The notes under the pieces were generated by a model, which saw nothing but the letters and a program-made list of their open reading frames with translations, was not told the origin of the DNA and did no database searches. A stretch of 64,000 nt of DNA from Gymnothorax reevesii (lineage: Eukaryota > Chordata > Actinopteri > Anguilliformes > Muraenidae): positions 45,909,120 to 45,973,119 of the forward strand of contig CM056583.1 in the NCBI GenBank assembly GCA_029721435.1, written 5' to 3'. Shown here in pieces: positions 1 to 11,184 of the stretch. How positions within the stretch are numbered: position 1 is the first letter of the stretch; every line of letters starts with the position of its first letter. A program made the position numbers and the translations under genes.

Positions 1-71
1 CAACCATATGAGACTAGTCAACTGCTCAAAGCCCCAACCTCTAGTCAGACCACCAACTGCCTTAACGTTCC

Positions 72-386
72 TCATGTGAACAATGTACACGTCACTGTAT
101 ATTCCTGCCCAGTACCCTGTGAAGGGACCCAGCACCGCTCCTCAGGACCATATCCCTCCCAGTCAACGAGGAACTGGACCCCATGACCTACACGCCTCTC
201 GGCAAGAATGCGGTGTACGGTATAAACCGGCCCCCCCTCAATCATTCCTGGCGGCGGCAGGGGTGTGTCGGCGGGTGCCAGGATGCTAGTGCTAACGGGC
301 TTGATCCGAGAGACAAGGAATGACAGATGTATGTGTAAAGATCTCGGGAGCTTCAACTGGACCGTGACCGGATTAATCTTCCGCAC
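72..386 (-). pseudogene. Integrase C-terminal chromodomain
   Basis: The 104-residue frame contains [20 protein letters not shown] followed by [12 protein letters not shown], a chromodomain with its conserved aromatic residues. In chromoviruses this module sits at the end of integrase and directs insertion to marked chromatin. The order after the integrase core fits. The frame is open here but is separated from the core by stops. Confidence 0.85.
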
Positions 387-524
387 TATTTTGAACGGGC
401 CGATACAGTGGGGCGCCAGTTTTCAGGATTCTATCGTCAAAGGGAGGTCCCGGGTAGACAGCCAAACTCTCTGCCCAACCCGATAAGACAGGGCCAAACG
501 ACGCCTTCTATCAGCGAAGGATTT

Positions 525-1392
525 TTATTTGCGCCCCGAACACAACAGCAAAGAATGAACCTTAGTCCAAACCGACCGACAGCGCCGAATGAACTGGTTG
601 ACTGAGGGAGTCTCGGAATCGTTCTCAATCTCCGGGAATAGTGGGGGTTGGTAACCCACTTGGGCCTCAAACAGGGAAAGCCCCATGGAGGAATTACACA
701 GCGAGTTATGGGAATAGTCGGCCCAAGCTAAAAATCGACTCCATGATGAGGGATTATCCGCCGCCAAACATCAGAGAGTGTTTTCAAGAGACTGATCAGT
801 CCGTTCCGTCTGCCCGTTGGTCTCCGGATGAATCCCAGAAGAGAGACTCACTGTGGCCCCAACTGCTTGCAAAACGCCTGCCAGAATCTGGCCGTAAACT
901 GAGGGCCTCGGTCAGATACGACATCCTGTGGAAGCCCATGCAACCGGAACACACTGTTGACCATGAGATACGCTGTCTCCCACGCCGAAGGCAGCTTAGG
1001 TAGCGCGACAAAATGAGCCGCTTTAGAAAAATGGTCAACCATAACCAAAATGACTGTGCTGCCGTCAAATACAGGCAGCCCCGTAACAAAATCTAACACA
1101 GTATGCAACCAAGGGTGCCTGGGAACGGGCAAAGGTCGCAGCAAACCAGCAGGAGGGAGATGGGAAGTCTTATTCCTGGAAAAGACGCCACAGGCAGCAA
1201 CATGTCCCCGAATGTCCCTCATCATATTCGGCCACCAAAAATGTTGGACCAGGAACTGCATGGTCCGATGAGGCCCCCGGGTGCCCCGCCAAGCGGGAAG
1301 AGTGAGTGTCCCCACTGGAGGACCTGTTGCCTAACTCTATGCGGGTTCAAATAAACAGCCAGGAGGCTCCCCCCAAGGACCGGGATCAGACT
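525..1392 (-). pseudogene. gypsy integrase remnant
   Basis: Minus-strand 1315-848 holds the end of the HHCC zinc-binding region ([19 protein letters not shown]) and the DDE core: the first aspartate in VLDFVTGLP and the second in [10 protein letters not shown] stop follows near 848. The third acidic residue lies in a frame-shifted piece at about 800-770. The stretch at 767-525 has the GLSLFEAQVGYQPPLFP segment typical of the end of the chromovirus integrase core. The enzyme would insert element cDNA into the host chromosome; here it is interrupted several times. Confidence 0.85.
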
Positions 1393-2650
1393 TCAATGCC
1401 TCCTGAACCACCGCCTCAACCTCCCACTGAATGGGTGCCATGATCTGCGTAGTCGGAATAACAGGCACCGGGGTAGGATCACGATCAGTGCGATCATACA
1501 TTCGTGACAGGGCGTCAGGTTTAATATTTTTAGAGCCCGGGCGATAGCTGAGTGTAAAATCAAAGCGTTAAAAAAATTATGACCATTGTGCCTACCGGGA
1601 ATAACGCCGCTTGGTTTGCTGAATATATTGGAGGTTTTTATGGTTGGTCCATACCACAAAAGGGTGCCCAGCTCCCTCCAACCAGTGGCGCCACTCTTCG
1701 AGGGCCAACTTGACCGCTAATAACTCCCGATCACCAATACTAGAATACGTTCCGCGGCGGACAAAGACCGGGAGAAGTACGCGCATGGGTGAAGCTTATT
1801 ATCTCAACGAGGGCGCTGGGACAAAATAGCACCCACACCCGCCTCCGAAGCATCTACCTCCACAACAAACGGGAGGGATCAGGAAAAACCAAAATAGGCT
1901 CTGAGCTAAATTGTTTAAGGCAGCTGCAGGAGACCAAAAAACGCAGAGGAGGTCGCCTTTTTATTGAGCGCAATAATAGGGGCAGCAACCATGCTAAAAT
2001 TACGAATAAACCTCCCATAAAAATTTGCAAAGCCCCAAAAGCGTTGAACCTCTTTAACACTCTGCGGTGCAGGCCAATTCCTGACCGCAGCCACCTTGTC
2101 CGGGTCCATCCGCACCGACCGCCTTAGAAACAAGAAAGCCCAAGAACGAGACAGTTTGGGTGTGGAAAACACATTTTTCAGCTTTAACAAAAAGTTTGGC
2201 ATTGAGCAGGGCTTCCAGTACACATCTGACGTGTTGTTTGTGCTCCGACAGAGTTGAAGAAAAAATCTAAATGTTGTTAAGATAAACGAAGCCTGAGATA
2301 CCGAGGGGGCGTTAACAAGCCCGAACGGTAAGACCCGATATTCTTAGTACCCGTCATGAGTGTTAAAACCCGTTTTCCATTCGTCCCCTTCCCAAATGCG
2401 AATCAAATTATACGCATTAAGAAGATCGAGCTTCGTAAAAAATGACGCCTCCTGCAGACGTTCAAACGCGGAATCCATTAACGGAAGGGGGTATCGGTCT
2501 TTAATGGTGATTTTATTCAAACCCCTGTAATCAATACAGGGTCTCAGACCGTCATTCTTTTTCCCAACGAAAAAGAATCCCATTCCGGCAGGGGACGTGG
2601 ACGGCCGAATAAAACCATTGACGAGAGCCTCCTGAATATACTCTCGCATA
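1393..2650 (-). pseudogene. gypsy reverse transcriptase and RNase H remnant
   Basis: Minus-strand 2649-2344 encodes the fingers/palm region of a Ty3/gypsy reverse transcriptase ([20 protein letters not shown] and the KLDL motif containing one catalytic aspartate). The next catalytic block, read at about 2300-2240, has YLNN where the family has YLDD, followed by a stop. The connection region (2223-1915) contains the [20 protein letters not shown] stretch. RNase H follows at 1786-1592 with [14 protein letters not shown]; the usual WTDH is WTNH. Loss of both catalytic residues plus frameshifts makes this copy inactive. Confidence 0.88.
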
Positions 2651-2874
2651 GCCTTACGCTATGCCCTACGCAGGTCCTGTAAGCGAATATAGCGAATCCC
2701 TAGGCGGAGTTGTCCCAGGATAAATATTAATTTTGCAGTTGTACGGTCGATGCGGGGGTAATGTAGAGGCTCGTTATTTACTAAACACCTCAGCAAGATT
2801 GGCGTAATCCCTGGGGACATTCGGAGCCAAGTCAAAGTTCAGGGTGGCCCCAAACTCTTTGCCCTGCTCAGAAT

Positions 2875-3418
2875 CTAATGACTCCGTGACTGATTCCTAA
2901 AGTCTTCCAAAAAGTAATCACCCTCTGGCTGTCGCCAGTCAAATTGAGGATCCCATTCTAACCCCTCCTCTACCCCCTTTTCTAGTCTAGGAGTGTACGG
3001 AGCAATAACCTCCTCACACTCGCTCTCGGCGTCAGCCTGCCCCATCCCTTGCCGTCCAAAAGAACCATTCTCATTGATTCTACAATGATTGCTACACTTG
3101 GGACCCCAGCGGACGATAGGATTAATCTGTTCCCCCCAGCTGATACAAAGTTCATGTTCCCGTAACCATGAATGACCCAAAACTATAGGAAAAGTGGGGG
3201 ACCTGATAATAAAAAAATCGAACCTCTTCAGAGTGGCTACCAAAGGAAATGAACATTTTTAGTGGTTCTCAAACTTCGGTTATAACTCCCGTTCCCAGCG
3301 GGCGACTGTACAAAGTTCTTACAGAACGTGATTGTGAAAGCGAACAGTGGGAACGGAGTGCCTCCTAGCCCACTTAATATCCATGAAACAATCAACAGCG
3401 CCCGAGTCCACGAACGCT
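2875..3418 (-). pseudogene. gypsy aspartic protease remnant
   Basis: The minus strand at 3408-3400 encodes D-S-G within the context VEAFVDSGAVDCFMD, the active-site signature of a retropepsin that processes Gag-Pol. Further down (3243-2875) the stretch with LGHSWLREHE matches the gypsy protease C-terminal part, where 'lGhsWL' is common. The two halves are in different frames, so the domain is broken. This placement between the zinc knuckle and reverse transcriptase is the normal gypsy order. Confidence 0.75.
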
Positions 3419-4497
3419 TCAACAGTAAATCTCTTTCTCCCCACAGTAAGTTCTCCGGGGATTAGTGTTCGGAAGGAAATTGGGTCTGCCCCTCAAGCGC
3501 CCCCTGAATCGCAAGAGAGGTTTTCTGTTTCCCCGAAGCTTAGGACAATGTGGACGGATATGACCAGGCACATTACAATTAAAGCAGATTACTCTTCTGC
3601 TCATAGTGTCTCTTAGTCTGTCGGTCAAACGAACAATCAACTTGGATGGGCTCCCCCGGAGTACAATCTTTTATGGGTGGAATAGGAGGTGCACATTCGC
3701 CACTGGCAATTTTCGCCCCATTGTCAGCCAGCGGTGATTTATTTAGTCTCTGCCGGCTGCGTTCGCGTATGTGATGGTCAATTCGCACAGCAGTAAAAAC
3801 GAAGGAGTCTAAAGTCAAGCAGGGTTCTAAAGTGGCCAGCACGTCCTTAATCTCCTCCGTAAGGGCATGGCTAAATACAGTCATCAGAGGAGCCTCCGTC
3901 CAGCCTGTCTCTGTGGCCAGAGGGCGAAAAGCAATAGAAAACTCAGCTGCGCTTTCTTTGCCCTGTTTTAGGTGCATTAAACGCGTAGCTGCGTCTTGAC
4001 TACAAATGTCTTAATCGAAAACAGACACCATCTCCCTAACAAGGGCCTCTACCGAATTTACGACCGGTGAGTTAGATCTTATCATTGAGCCGATCCAATT
4101 GAGCGCTGTGCCAGTCAATAGTGATGCAACCCGAGAATCCTCATGAACAAAACGTGATGGCTGAGCCTTAAAAAATATTTCACACTGGGCAATAAAATCC
4201 TTACACTTTCCGGCCTCGCCACATATCTTTGGGGCAGTTGTAACTTAGGTTCTCGGGGAGGATGTATGGTGCTTATGCAACTCTTTGTGAAGTTTGTAAC
4301 GTTAGAGATTTAATACTCTCAGACAAGACTAACAGGATGGTCTGCTGATTCTGGAGAGCGGTCTCCTGCAGGTGCAATCTCTCAGCAAGTTCAGATCGTT
4401 GATTACAAAAATCTGAAAGTGTTTTTGCGAACCCAGCCAACATCTCTTGTTGGCTGGCGATAGCCCTCTTAATTTCAGCCACCACTGACGTCTCCAT
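3419..4497 (-). pseudogene. gag remnant with CCHC zinc knuckle
   Basis: The likely gag start is the ATG at 4497. The first 74 residues form a glutamine/leucine-rich helical segment. A second open piece (3977-3579) carries the LKQGKESAAEFSIAFR stretch typical of the retrotransposon gag domain. A third piece (3640-3419) carries a CxxCxxxGHxxxxC zinc knuckle (CFNCNVPGHIRPHC), the nucleic-acid-binding part of nucleocapsid. The three pieces are in different frames, so at least two frameshifts separate them. Gag would package the element RNA in the cytoplasm, but this copy cannot make a full protein. Confidence 0.85.
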
Positions 4498-4560
4498 ATT
4501 GGCTAGAGTCTACTGTGATAGCTGCTGAAGGTGGACGTCAAGAGCAGCGGCCAAATATTA

Positions 4561-5100
4561 AAAAAGGCAAATCTCACAGCGTGAAGAGAGACTAAAAACA
4601 GATAGAAATAACGAGGCTCGCGCTACCAACGGACCAGACGCCGTCCGTGGTAGAAAACAAGCGAGCTAGAGGAAAACAAAAGAAAAGGGAAATAAATCAA
4701 ATATTCTCTTACTCACTCACACTGATCCTCTTATGCAGCTATGTCCCTAAGAATAATCTCTCAAGAGACCTTACCGGCTAAAGAGCCAAAGATGCACTGA
4801 CACTAGCAAGGAACGCGAGGCGAAACTGGAGCTTAAACAGAGTCCGGGGCAACGCCCCTATTTACTGCCAGCTATAATGGCAAGGACAACCATGGATTGC
4901 AAGTTAGGCAAAGTACACGGGAATTGATTTGAGGTAAGCTAATTATGCCAAGGGGATGGAGGCTGTCCAACCTCGCTGGTAATTAGGGGACTTCAAAGCG
5001 CAGCTTTCTTCCCAGAAGCACATCAAATTTCCTCTGTTTGTTCAACACCACATTGCGTATGTGTTATAGAAAAGTTAATAAGCAAGCTTGTCTGCCTGCC
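4561..5100 (-). other. Probable gypsy leader/LTR zone, boundaries unresolved
   Basis: This stretch lies just upstream of the gag start on the minus strand, where the 5' LTR, primer-binding site and leader should be. I see no convincing TG...CA ends or primer-binding site, and the second LTR is outside the window. No gene is seen. Confidence 0.35.
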
Positions 5101-6108
5101 CCATAGTGGCAGTAACTTATATTGAGCTTTAAAAAAATCACGATTCAATTAATCGCCCAACCCTGGTTCCAAATCATGATTATAATGACCAGCTGATATC
5201 AGTTGCTTCAAAACACATCATGGTTCAAATTTTTATGTCATAATTCCTCCTAAATTGCCCTCATCCTGACCATTATTTAACGCTCTGCAGACGAAACTGG
5301 TAGGAATGGATGTAAATTGAGAAATAAAATGAAGCTGACCAGAAAACAAGACAAAATTCCTTGACTATATATTGACTGCAATAAAATACTTATGTAAAGC
5401 GAATCTTTTAGCCTTAGACCTTTATGAGCTTCAAAGACTGATAATTAAAATTGTCCTTGAAAGTCCATGAAAGAATTCTCAGAAAGCAGGCTAATTCAGT
5501 TAAATTCATACTAGTAACTAGACTGTTGTTACCCTTTACCCCACTATAGGATATTATTATAGGGGTAGGATATTATTATCCTACCCCTATTGATATTATC
5601 CTATTTTAGATTATATATCTAAAATATATAACCAATGACTTGGCAGAGACTTTGGCCGAGTAAGGTTCAGTCAGCAGAGTACTGAAAAATATTCAGTCAG
5701 GAGAAAAAGAAAGTATACAGTGATGCCAAGGCTTACGTCTTAGGCATGAGTTTGGGTCATTCCGTGTCTAATCAACCAAGAATTTGCAGACATCTCTCGG
5801 AATTTTGTGAAAGTTAGTGGATGAGTGGGGACCTATAAGTAACGAATAAATCTGAAATATTTTTGCTCAACGCCTCCCAATTAGTGAGTAATTCGTTAAC
5901 AAAGTTTTGGCTGATTAGCGAACCCTCGCGACTTCAAACACGTGAGTCTCCCTTATTATAACAGCTAGAGAGTTGGTTCTGGTCTCATTGCAAAGCTCTT
6001 TTCAAGCCCTACAAGTCCTCTCTCTACAGAGTCAAATGGAAAAAAGTTATAGCAACTCAAAAACCTCAAAGTATTGTAAAAAAATATATTTTTCAAATTT
6101 CTTAAAAC
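5101..6108. other. Non-coding, AT-rich, no gene seen
   Basis: No coding or RNA gene is recognised. It includes a perfect 14-bp hairpin (5559-5590). At about 5750-5800 it has a fragment (GTCATTCCGTGTC...) similar to sequence at 41577-41600, so probably a dispersed repeat. Confidence 0.6.
5559..5590. repeat. Perfect 14-bp inverted repeat with 4-nt loop
   Basis: Arms ATAGGGGTAGGATA (5559-5572) and TATCCTACCCCTAT (5577-5590) flank TTAT. On either side there are further partial copies of the TAGGATATTAT motif. Function unknown; likely the centre of a small foldback repeat. Confidence 0.9.
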
Positions 6109-6316
6109 GCCACGAAAAAGGAAATTTATTAAAGGAAAGACCTACTACTAAAATGCTAAATTGAAACCATGTGAAAGTTGCAACATTATATTGACTACCG
6201 GTACTGTAAAGTGGGAAATATTCATGGCTATTGTTTCAACTTCCACATGGTTTCAATTTAGCATTTTAGTGACCCTGTAGTAGGTCTTTCATTTAATAAA
6301 TTTCCTTTTTCGTGGC
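6109..6316. repeat. Inverted repeat with ~65-72 bp arms
   Basis: The left arm (6109-6173, starting GCCACGAAAAAGG) is the reverse complement of the right arm (6244-6316, ending CCTTTTTCGTGGC), apart from a few differences and an 8-bp insertion in the right arm. The spacer is about 70 bp. It looks like a foldback or short TIR element next to the dispersed repeat that follows. Confidence 0.85.
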
Positions 6317-7300
6317 AGGATCCAGAAGTGTTTATTGAATTACTAAACAATAAATGAGAAAGGTAGGCAAGAAGCCAGAAATAAAACACTGTGCACATGC
6401 ACCGAACAAATGGGAAAACTAAGGTACACTGCCCAAGGCAGGGGGTAACAGAAGTACACACTCCAAGAGTGGCTAAACTAGAAAAACAAAAACTGAACCT
6501 AACTAGACTGACGAATAACACTGGGAGACTAGACAACGGGCAGACAAGACAAGGGCGCAGTAAAACACAAGACTCGGAAATCATACAAAGGAAATACTCG
6601 GAAGACACAAGGAGCTGAGATTTCACCATGCAGAATCTAACAAAATTCTGTCTGATGTCTCTTCTCACTTTGCTCACAGAAATAGCCACGAGAGGAGGCG
6701 GGGACTCAGAAAGCAATCTCGAATGGAACAGAAACACATGGGATTAATTAACAATGACACGAGAACCGGGCTAACAATGATGACTCGAGACAAGACTCTA
6801 AGACAATCAATCAAGCTAGACAGTTTAGTTTGAGGTAATCTAAACATGACAAGTATAAAGCACCACGAGAGAAGCAAAGGAAAGCACAGCTTTAAACGTA
6901 GTTAATCAGGGAAAGCTTAGGCAGGAATTACTAAAGCTAGAAACACTCGCTAATGAGTTACAGGTTAATACTACTTCACAAAATATTTACAATCACCCTC
7001 AAATAAGTGCTGGTTAGCATGGGTTAGTAATTATCCTATCAGAGAACGCATTCACTCAGAGTTTAGTGAGACCCAGAATTAAGCACAAGTGGAAGCAATG
7101 ACTGAAATACCACAGCCGAAACCGAAAGAGGAAACGTGATTGGACAACGAGACGCAGGCATGCTGAAGGCTGTCATGCAATAACACTGGAGTTGGGCAAA
7201 GAGAGAACTGAACATCAGTAGGATTGAAAGATGAAAAGTAAAACTAAAGTGAGGCACAAGCACAAATAAGCATAAAGACAACACACGAGGCAGAATCATA
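6317..7300 (-). repeat. Diverged copy of the GTTATGATTC dispersed repeat family
   Basis: Read on the minus strand it begins GTTATGATTCTGCC at about 7300. It contains a purine-rich block (AGAGGAGGCGGGGACTC, plus strand about 6690) also found in the copies near 21470 and 32490. The internal sequence is much more diverged from the other copies. Long open frames on the minus strand are low-complexity by-products and do not resemble a protein family. Confidence 0.6.
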
Positions 7301-7693
7301 ACAGGGATTAAAAGCAATGGAATTGCATAAAAATTGTTTCAAATGGTCTTACTTCATTAAAACAATTTAAACGATGATGAAACACATGGATTGTTTCCAA
7401 TCCCTGAGTAAAGAGAAGCATGAGAAGTCTGGAGTCATAATTGCTTTCCATGTTATTTGTGATGAGGTGCACCTTTACGCAGGTGAAACCGAAACCTCAA
7501 TGCACAAGGATTTTAATTCCGCATGAGAATCTCAGTAAGCATTCAATGAATTAATTACGGACTACGGTGAATAAGCCTAAAAAATGCGAGAGACCTACGC
7601 CGAATGTGTGAGACTTGGCATCTCTGAGTATACCCTTTTTCAGTTATATGGTTCTACATACCAGGACATGATTTGAAAATCAGCTGGTCTTAA
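7301..7693. other. No gene seen
   Basis: AT-rich sequence without recognisable coding potential between the dispersed repeat and the left end of the split Tc1 element. Confidence 0.5.
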
Positions 7694-8049
7694 TCAGGTC
7701 CAAAAATTATTTTAATCTGACCCCAGGTGTAAAACAACACACAGATTCCACCGTGCCATTATTTATTTTATAAAAATTCAGCCAAAATGCAGAAGCCAAG
7801 ACTGAAAAGCAAATTAGCAATACTGCTTCCATAGGAATTAAGAAGGTAATTAGCAGCCAGATGTTGCTGATTAAATGCACTTGATTAATTGATCATCAGC
7901 AAGTGTGACCACCTCTATAAAAGCAGAGGGTTTTTCACTTTGCTGATCTGGACCATTTAGGTGTGTATTAACACGATGCCAAAAGGGAAAGACATATGCA
8001 ACCATCTTAGAGAAGCAACTCTTGCTGCTCATCAATCTGGGAAGGGTTA

Positions 8050-8827
8050 GGCGAGGCTTTTTTTATCATTCAGTTTGTGAGTACGGCCAAAGAACAAATG
8101 GCCAAACTCCAAAAAAAAACCAAATTTCAATATATTCGTGAGTCTGCCGACAAAAAAATGACAAAGTATTTTAAAAAATAAATTTGTCCCTGAAACCCAA
8201 AAACAAAAGCCTTCTTACGACCAACTGATTTTTTTTTCTTGAGGCTGAATGCGTTCACCGATTTGTTTTGACCAAGAATTTTTATTTCCTTGGACCATTC
8301 TAGTGTCCAGAGATATATTTGCATGCTACGAGTACAGAGTGGTTGTGATGCTGAGACACTTCTGGGAATGAGATTCCCTGAGAGCATTCGGCTGAAAACA
8401 TGCAAACATTTACCTCTGAATGTATAGAGAAGTTCTCATGAGCATACGAACAGGATAGAAGGATAAGAGGAATTTGGGGAATATACAAAGGGAGCATCTT
8501 GCTTTCTGTAGTGTCACCTTATTTGACATTAAATACGGTACATCTATACAAGAGCATACAGTGTTTGCATGTTCAGCAATGGTGGCTTTAATGTGCCATA
8601 GGCCCATTTTGACAAAATTCAGTGAAGACAAAAAGAAAGAAAGCAGATTTATTTTTAAATAATTTTTTTTTTTTTTTTAATTCGACCCTCGGACCTAATA
8701 GAAATGCTGCAGAACTCTTGATAATCCTAAGAATGAGTGAAAAAAAGGTGTTTTTTTTTTTATTCCCCCCTCAAACTTGGATTTCACAATAAAAAATCTT
8801 GAGAACCTAAACATAAAAAGCCTTGCC
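8050..8827. mobile_element. 778-bp miniature TIR element, TTA target duplication
   Basis: The ends GGCGAGGCTTTTT (8050) and the reverse complement of AAAAAGCCTTGCC (ending 8827) are inverted repeats. They are flanked by TTA at 8047-8049 and 8828-8830. Removing it together with one TTA rejoins the Tc1 sequence (GGGTTA-AAGGGC). A 3-bp TTA duplication is typical of PIF/Harbinger. No transposase is encoded, so it is non-autonomous. Confidence 0.8.
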
Positions 8828-9031
8828 TTAAAGGGCTATTTCCAAACAATTTGAAGTTCATCATTCTACAGCGAGGAAGATAATTTACAAGCGGAAACAT
8901 TCACGAAAGTTGCCAGTCTTCCCAGGAGTGGATGTCCCAGCAAATGCACCCCAAGTTCAGACCATGCAATGCTCAGAAAAATTTCCCAAAACCCAAGAAC
9001 ATCTCGGACTCTAAAGGCCTCCATGATCATG

Positions 9032-9454
9032 TGTTACGGGTAGTGGTGGTTTTGGGTGTGTTTTCATTCTCCCCCTCCTCTCCTCCTTTCACTCTGCAGC
9101 AGGCTGTGGAATCGCCTGCAGAATGCTGAATGGACCACACCTGTGGCTGCAATCAGGAGCTGGCCTTCAAAAGGAGGAGAGCAGGAAGCTATTCTTTTTT
9201 TTTTTTTTTTTTTTTTTACTTTGTTCCCGGGCCTTCGCTGGAAGACACTCTTGTCTTTTCTGATCACCTTCAAGACTTGTGGCAACTCCATTAAGTTTAA
9301 TATTTTGCTTTAAAGGTCTTTGGTTTTTTTTTATTGACTTTGTTTAAATAAATTTTCATTTATTTTGGATGGTTCTTGTCTCTCTCTTCATTTTCCCATT
9401 TTTTTCTTTAATTTTTATTTCCCCTTCATCCCCTATTTTTCGGGGAATGAAATA
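9032..9454 (+). repeat. 5' LTR
   Basis: It matches the right LTR along its length, including the CTCCCCCTCCTCTCCTCC block, a T-tract (9194-9217) and the TTTTTCGGGGAATG end. It differs by a longer T-tract and scattered substitutions, and its last bases are altered (GAATGAAATA against GAATGTAACA). LTRs supply promoter and polyadenylation signals. Confidence 0.9.
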
Positions 9455-9456
9455 AT

Positions 9457-9475
9457 TTGGGGGCTCTCTGGGAGC
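9457..9475 (+). promoter_or_regulatory. Candidate primer-binding site
   Basis: TTTGGGGGCTCTCTGGGA, two to three bases after the 5' LTR, resembles a tRNA-Pro-type primer-binding site (TGGGGGCTC then GGGA) with internal differences. Its position fits the start of minus-strand DNA synthesis. Confidence 0.6.
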
Positions 9476-10194
9476 AATTGAGGACAGAGACTGGAATTTT
9501 TTTTCTGGGTAAGTGAAATTTTATGGGCTTGAGCAAACTGCTGTGTTGACGGTGGGTTTTATTGCACAGAATACTTCTTTCAACCTAACCTGTTAAACTG
9601 CTTCCTCAGTTTAGAATAGGGGAGTGTCCAGCTGGACTGCAGTGCAGACCTTCCTTCGGGCACTCATTTGTTTTAGTTTGTTTTTTCTAGGTGGTAGTCC
9701 TGAGGAGGGGGTGCATCTCTTTCAGAGGTTGGGGTTGCCTCTGCCTGGTCAAGGCTCGACTTGCTGATTGGGTGACACCTCGAGCTCGGCAAGCCACTGA
9801 AGACAGGTAAGTGTGGGGTTAGGCAGGATCTGAGGAAGTTTGTTTTATAAAGGTTGGATTAGTCTTTTGTTGTTAATGATATTTGGCATTAGATCTACCA
9901 AGTCACAGTAGATGATAACCCAATCTGTGTATATTTTTTCCTAAACCAGCAGGTAGTGTGAAACCAACTTTAGGTCCTTGTTGGGATTTGGTTGGTGAGT
10001 ATGACAACCATTAATTTAGAAGAATTTGTAGCTAAGCTTTCAGTCACACAGATCCATGAGTGTAGGAAAGCAGATCTGTGTGAAATGGGTAGATGATTTC
10101 TTTTTCCAATTTGATGAAAAAGAGAGAATTAAAACTAATTATCCTAGAGGGTTTAGTTGCACAAGGTATATTCCCACCCACAGTTATGCAGTCT

Positions 10195-10905
10195 CCGGCA
10201 GTGGCGGTTCTAGACCTGGGAATTGGGGGGGCACAGACACGTCCGTTTATGACAATTTGTCCTGGCTAGTTCTCAATCATTTTCCTTCATTGACGCGTTT
10301 TCCAATTATTGTAATTGGCAACTGAAGGCACGGTTTCTCTCCACATGCGATCTAACAGCGATGAAATCATGGGCGAAATTCAGTTTACAGAAAAATAATT
10401 TACTTATTATTAGGCCAGTGCTTCGCGTTGATTGATCAGGTCCGTGTTCCAATGAAATATCGCCTTTTACTCTCGGTATTGCGTGGGCAGCGTGCTGCTC
10501 AAGCTATTTGCGAGTGAGTCGACAGGTATGCAAATTTGAATAACGTTGAATTAAATACAGCAAATAAGTGTTCAGATGAGTGATTGTCTGCTTACATAAT
10601 CGGGGAGAACAAGCAGCACTTGTTAAGTGCGGAGTGCTCTCGGAGTGAACGGAGTTAATCATGAAAATGACTGAGAATAGGTCAGGACTAATAATGGTTT
10701 TAAACGGATGTTTTGTCACAACACATGTTTTTGTTCCGCCACTGTACTGAATTAAGCCCATGATTCTATCGCTGCTCCATCGAATATGGAGAGAAACTGT
10801 GTCTTCAGTTGCCAGTTACGATAATTGGAAAACACATCAGAAAAGGAAAATGATTGAGAACTAGCCAGGACTAATTATCATAAAGGGACGTATCTGCGCC
10901 CCTTT
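10195..10905. mobile_element. Hairpin MITE (hAT-like) inside the LTR element
   Basis: The left arm (about 10227-10345) contains AGTTCTCAATCATTTTCC and CCAATTATTGTAATTGGCAA. The right arm (about 10745-10905) is its reverse complement with modest divergence. The same family occurs at 20068-20482 and as a fragment near 44810-44900. The CAGTGGCGGTTCTAGACCTGG end is of a type seen in fish hAT miniature elements; I assign the superfamily by resemblance only. Confidence 0.75.
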
Positions 10906-11184
10906 TGAGCTGTAGTCTACCTGCAGATCAAAGAGAGGAGAACATAAATTTGTTCCAAACCTTCCCTACTCTATTTAGTGTCGTCCCCTCCCGCACAAAT
11001 GTCTTACAACATGACAATGATGTAGGTAATGCTGCTCCAATAAAGCAAAATGCTTATCGTTGTCACATAGTTAAGATGGAGCAAATTAAACAGGAGGTAG
11101 GATATTTGGTAGAAAATGGTTTGTCAAAACCTAGTAAAAGTCCCTGGAGCTCTCCTTGCTTACTGACTCCAAAATCTGATGGTA

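Larger units (their letters stand above)
1..4560 (-). mobile_element. Decayed Ty3/gypsy chromovirus, incomplete at left edge
   Basis: Minus-strand reading frames follow the gag, protease, reverse transcriptase, RNase H, integrase, chromodomain order of a Ty3/gypsy chromovirus. Gag begins near 4497 and the chromodomain lies at 386-72. The frames are broken by many stops and frameshifts, so the copy is dead. The downstream LTR lies beyond base 1, so the LTR pair cannot be compared. The upstream LTR and leader should lie somewhere in 4560-5060, but I could not fix its ends. It lies in the direction of agxt2 intron 3, assuming that intron runs to the left edge. Confidence 0.9.

Noticed and set aside
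9064..9313. Overlapping ORFs with Phe/Lys runs
   Set aside because: They read through the T-tract of the 5' LTR; the same artefact appears in the 3' LTR at 13048-13483.
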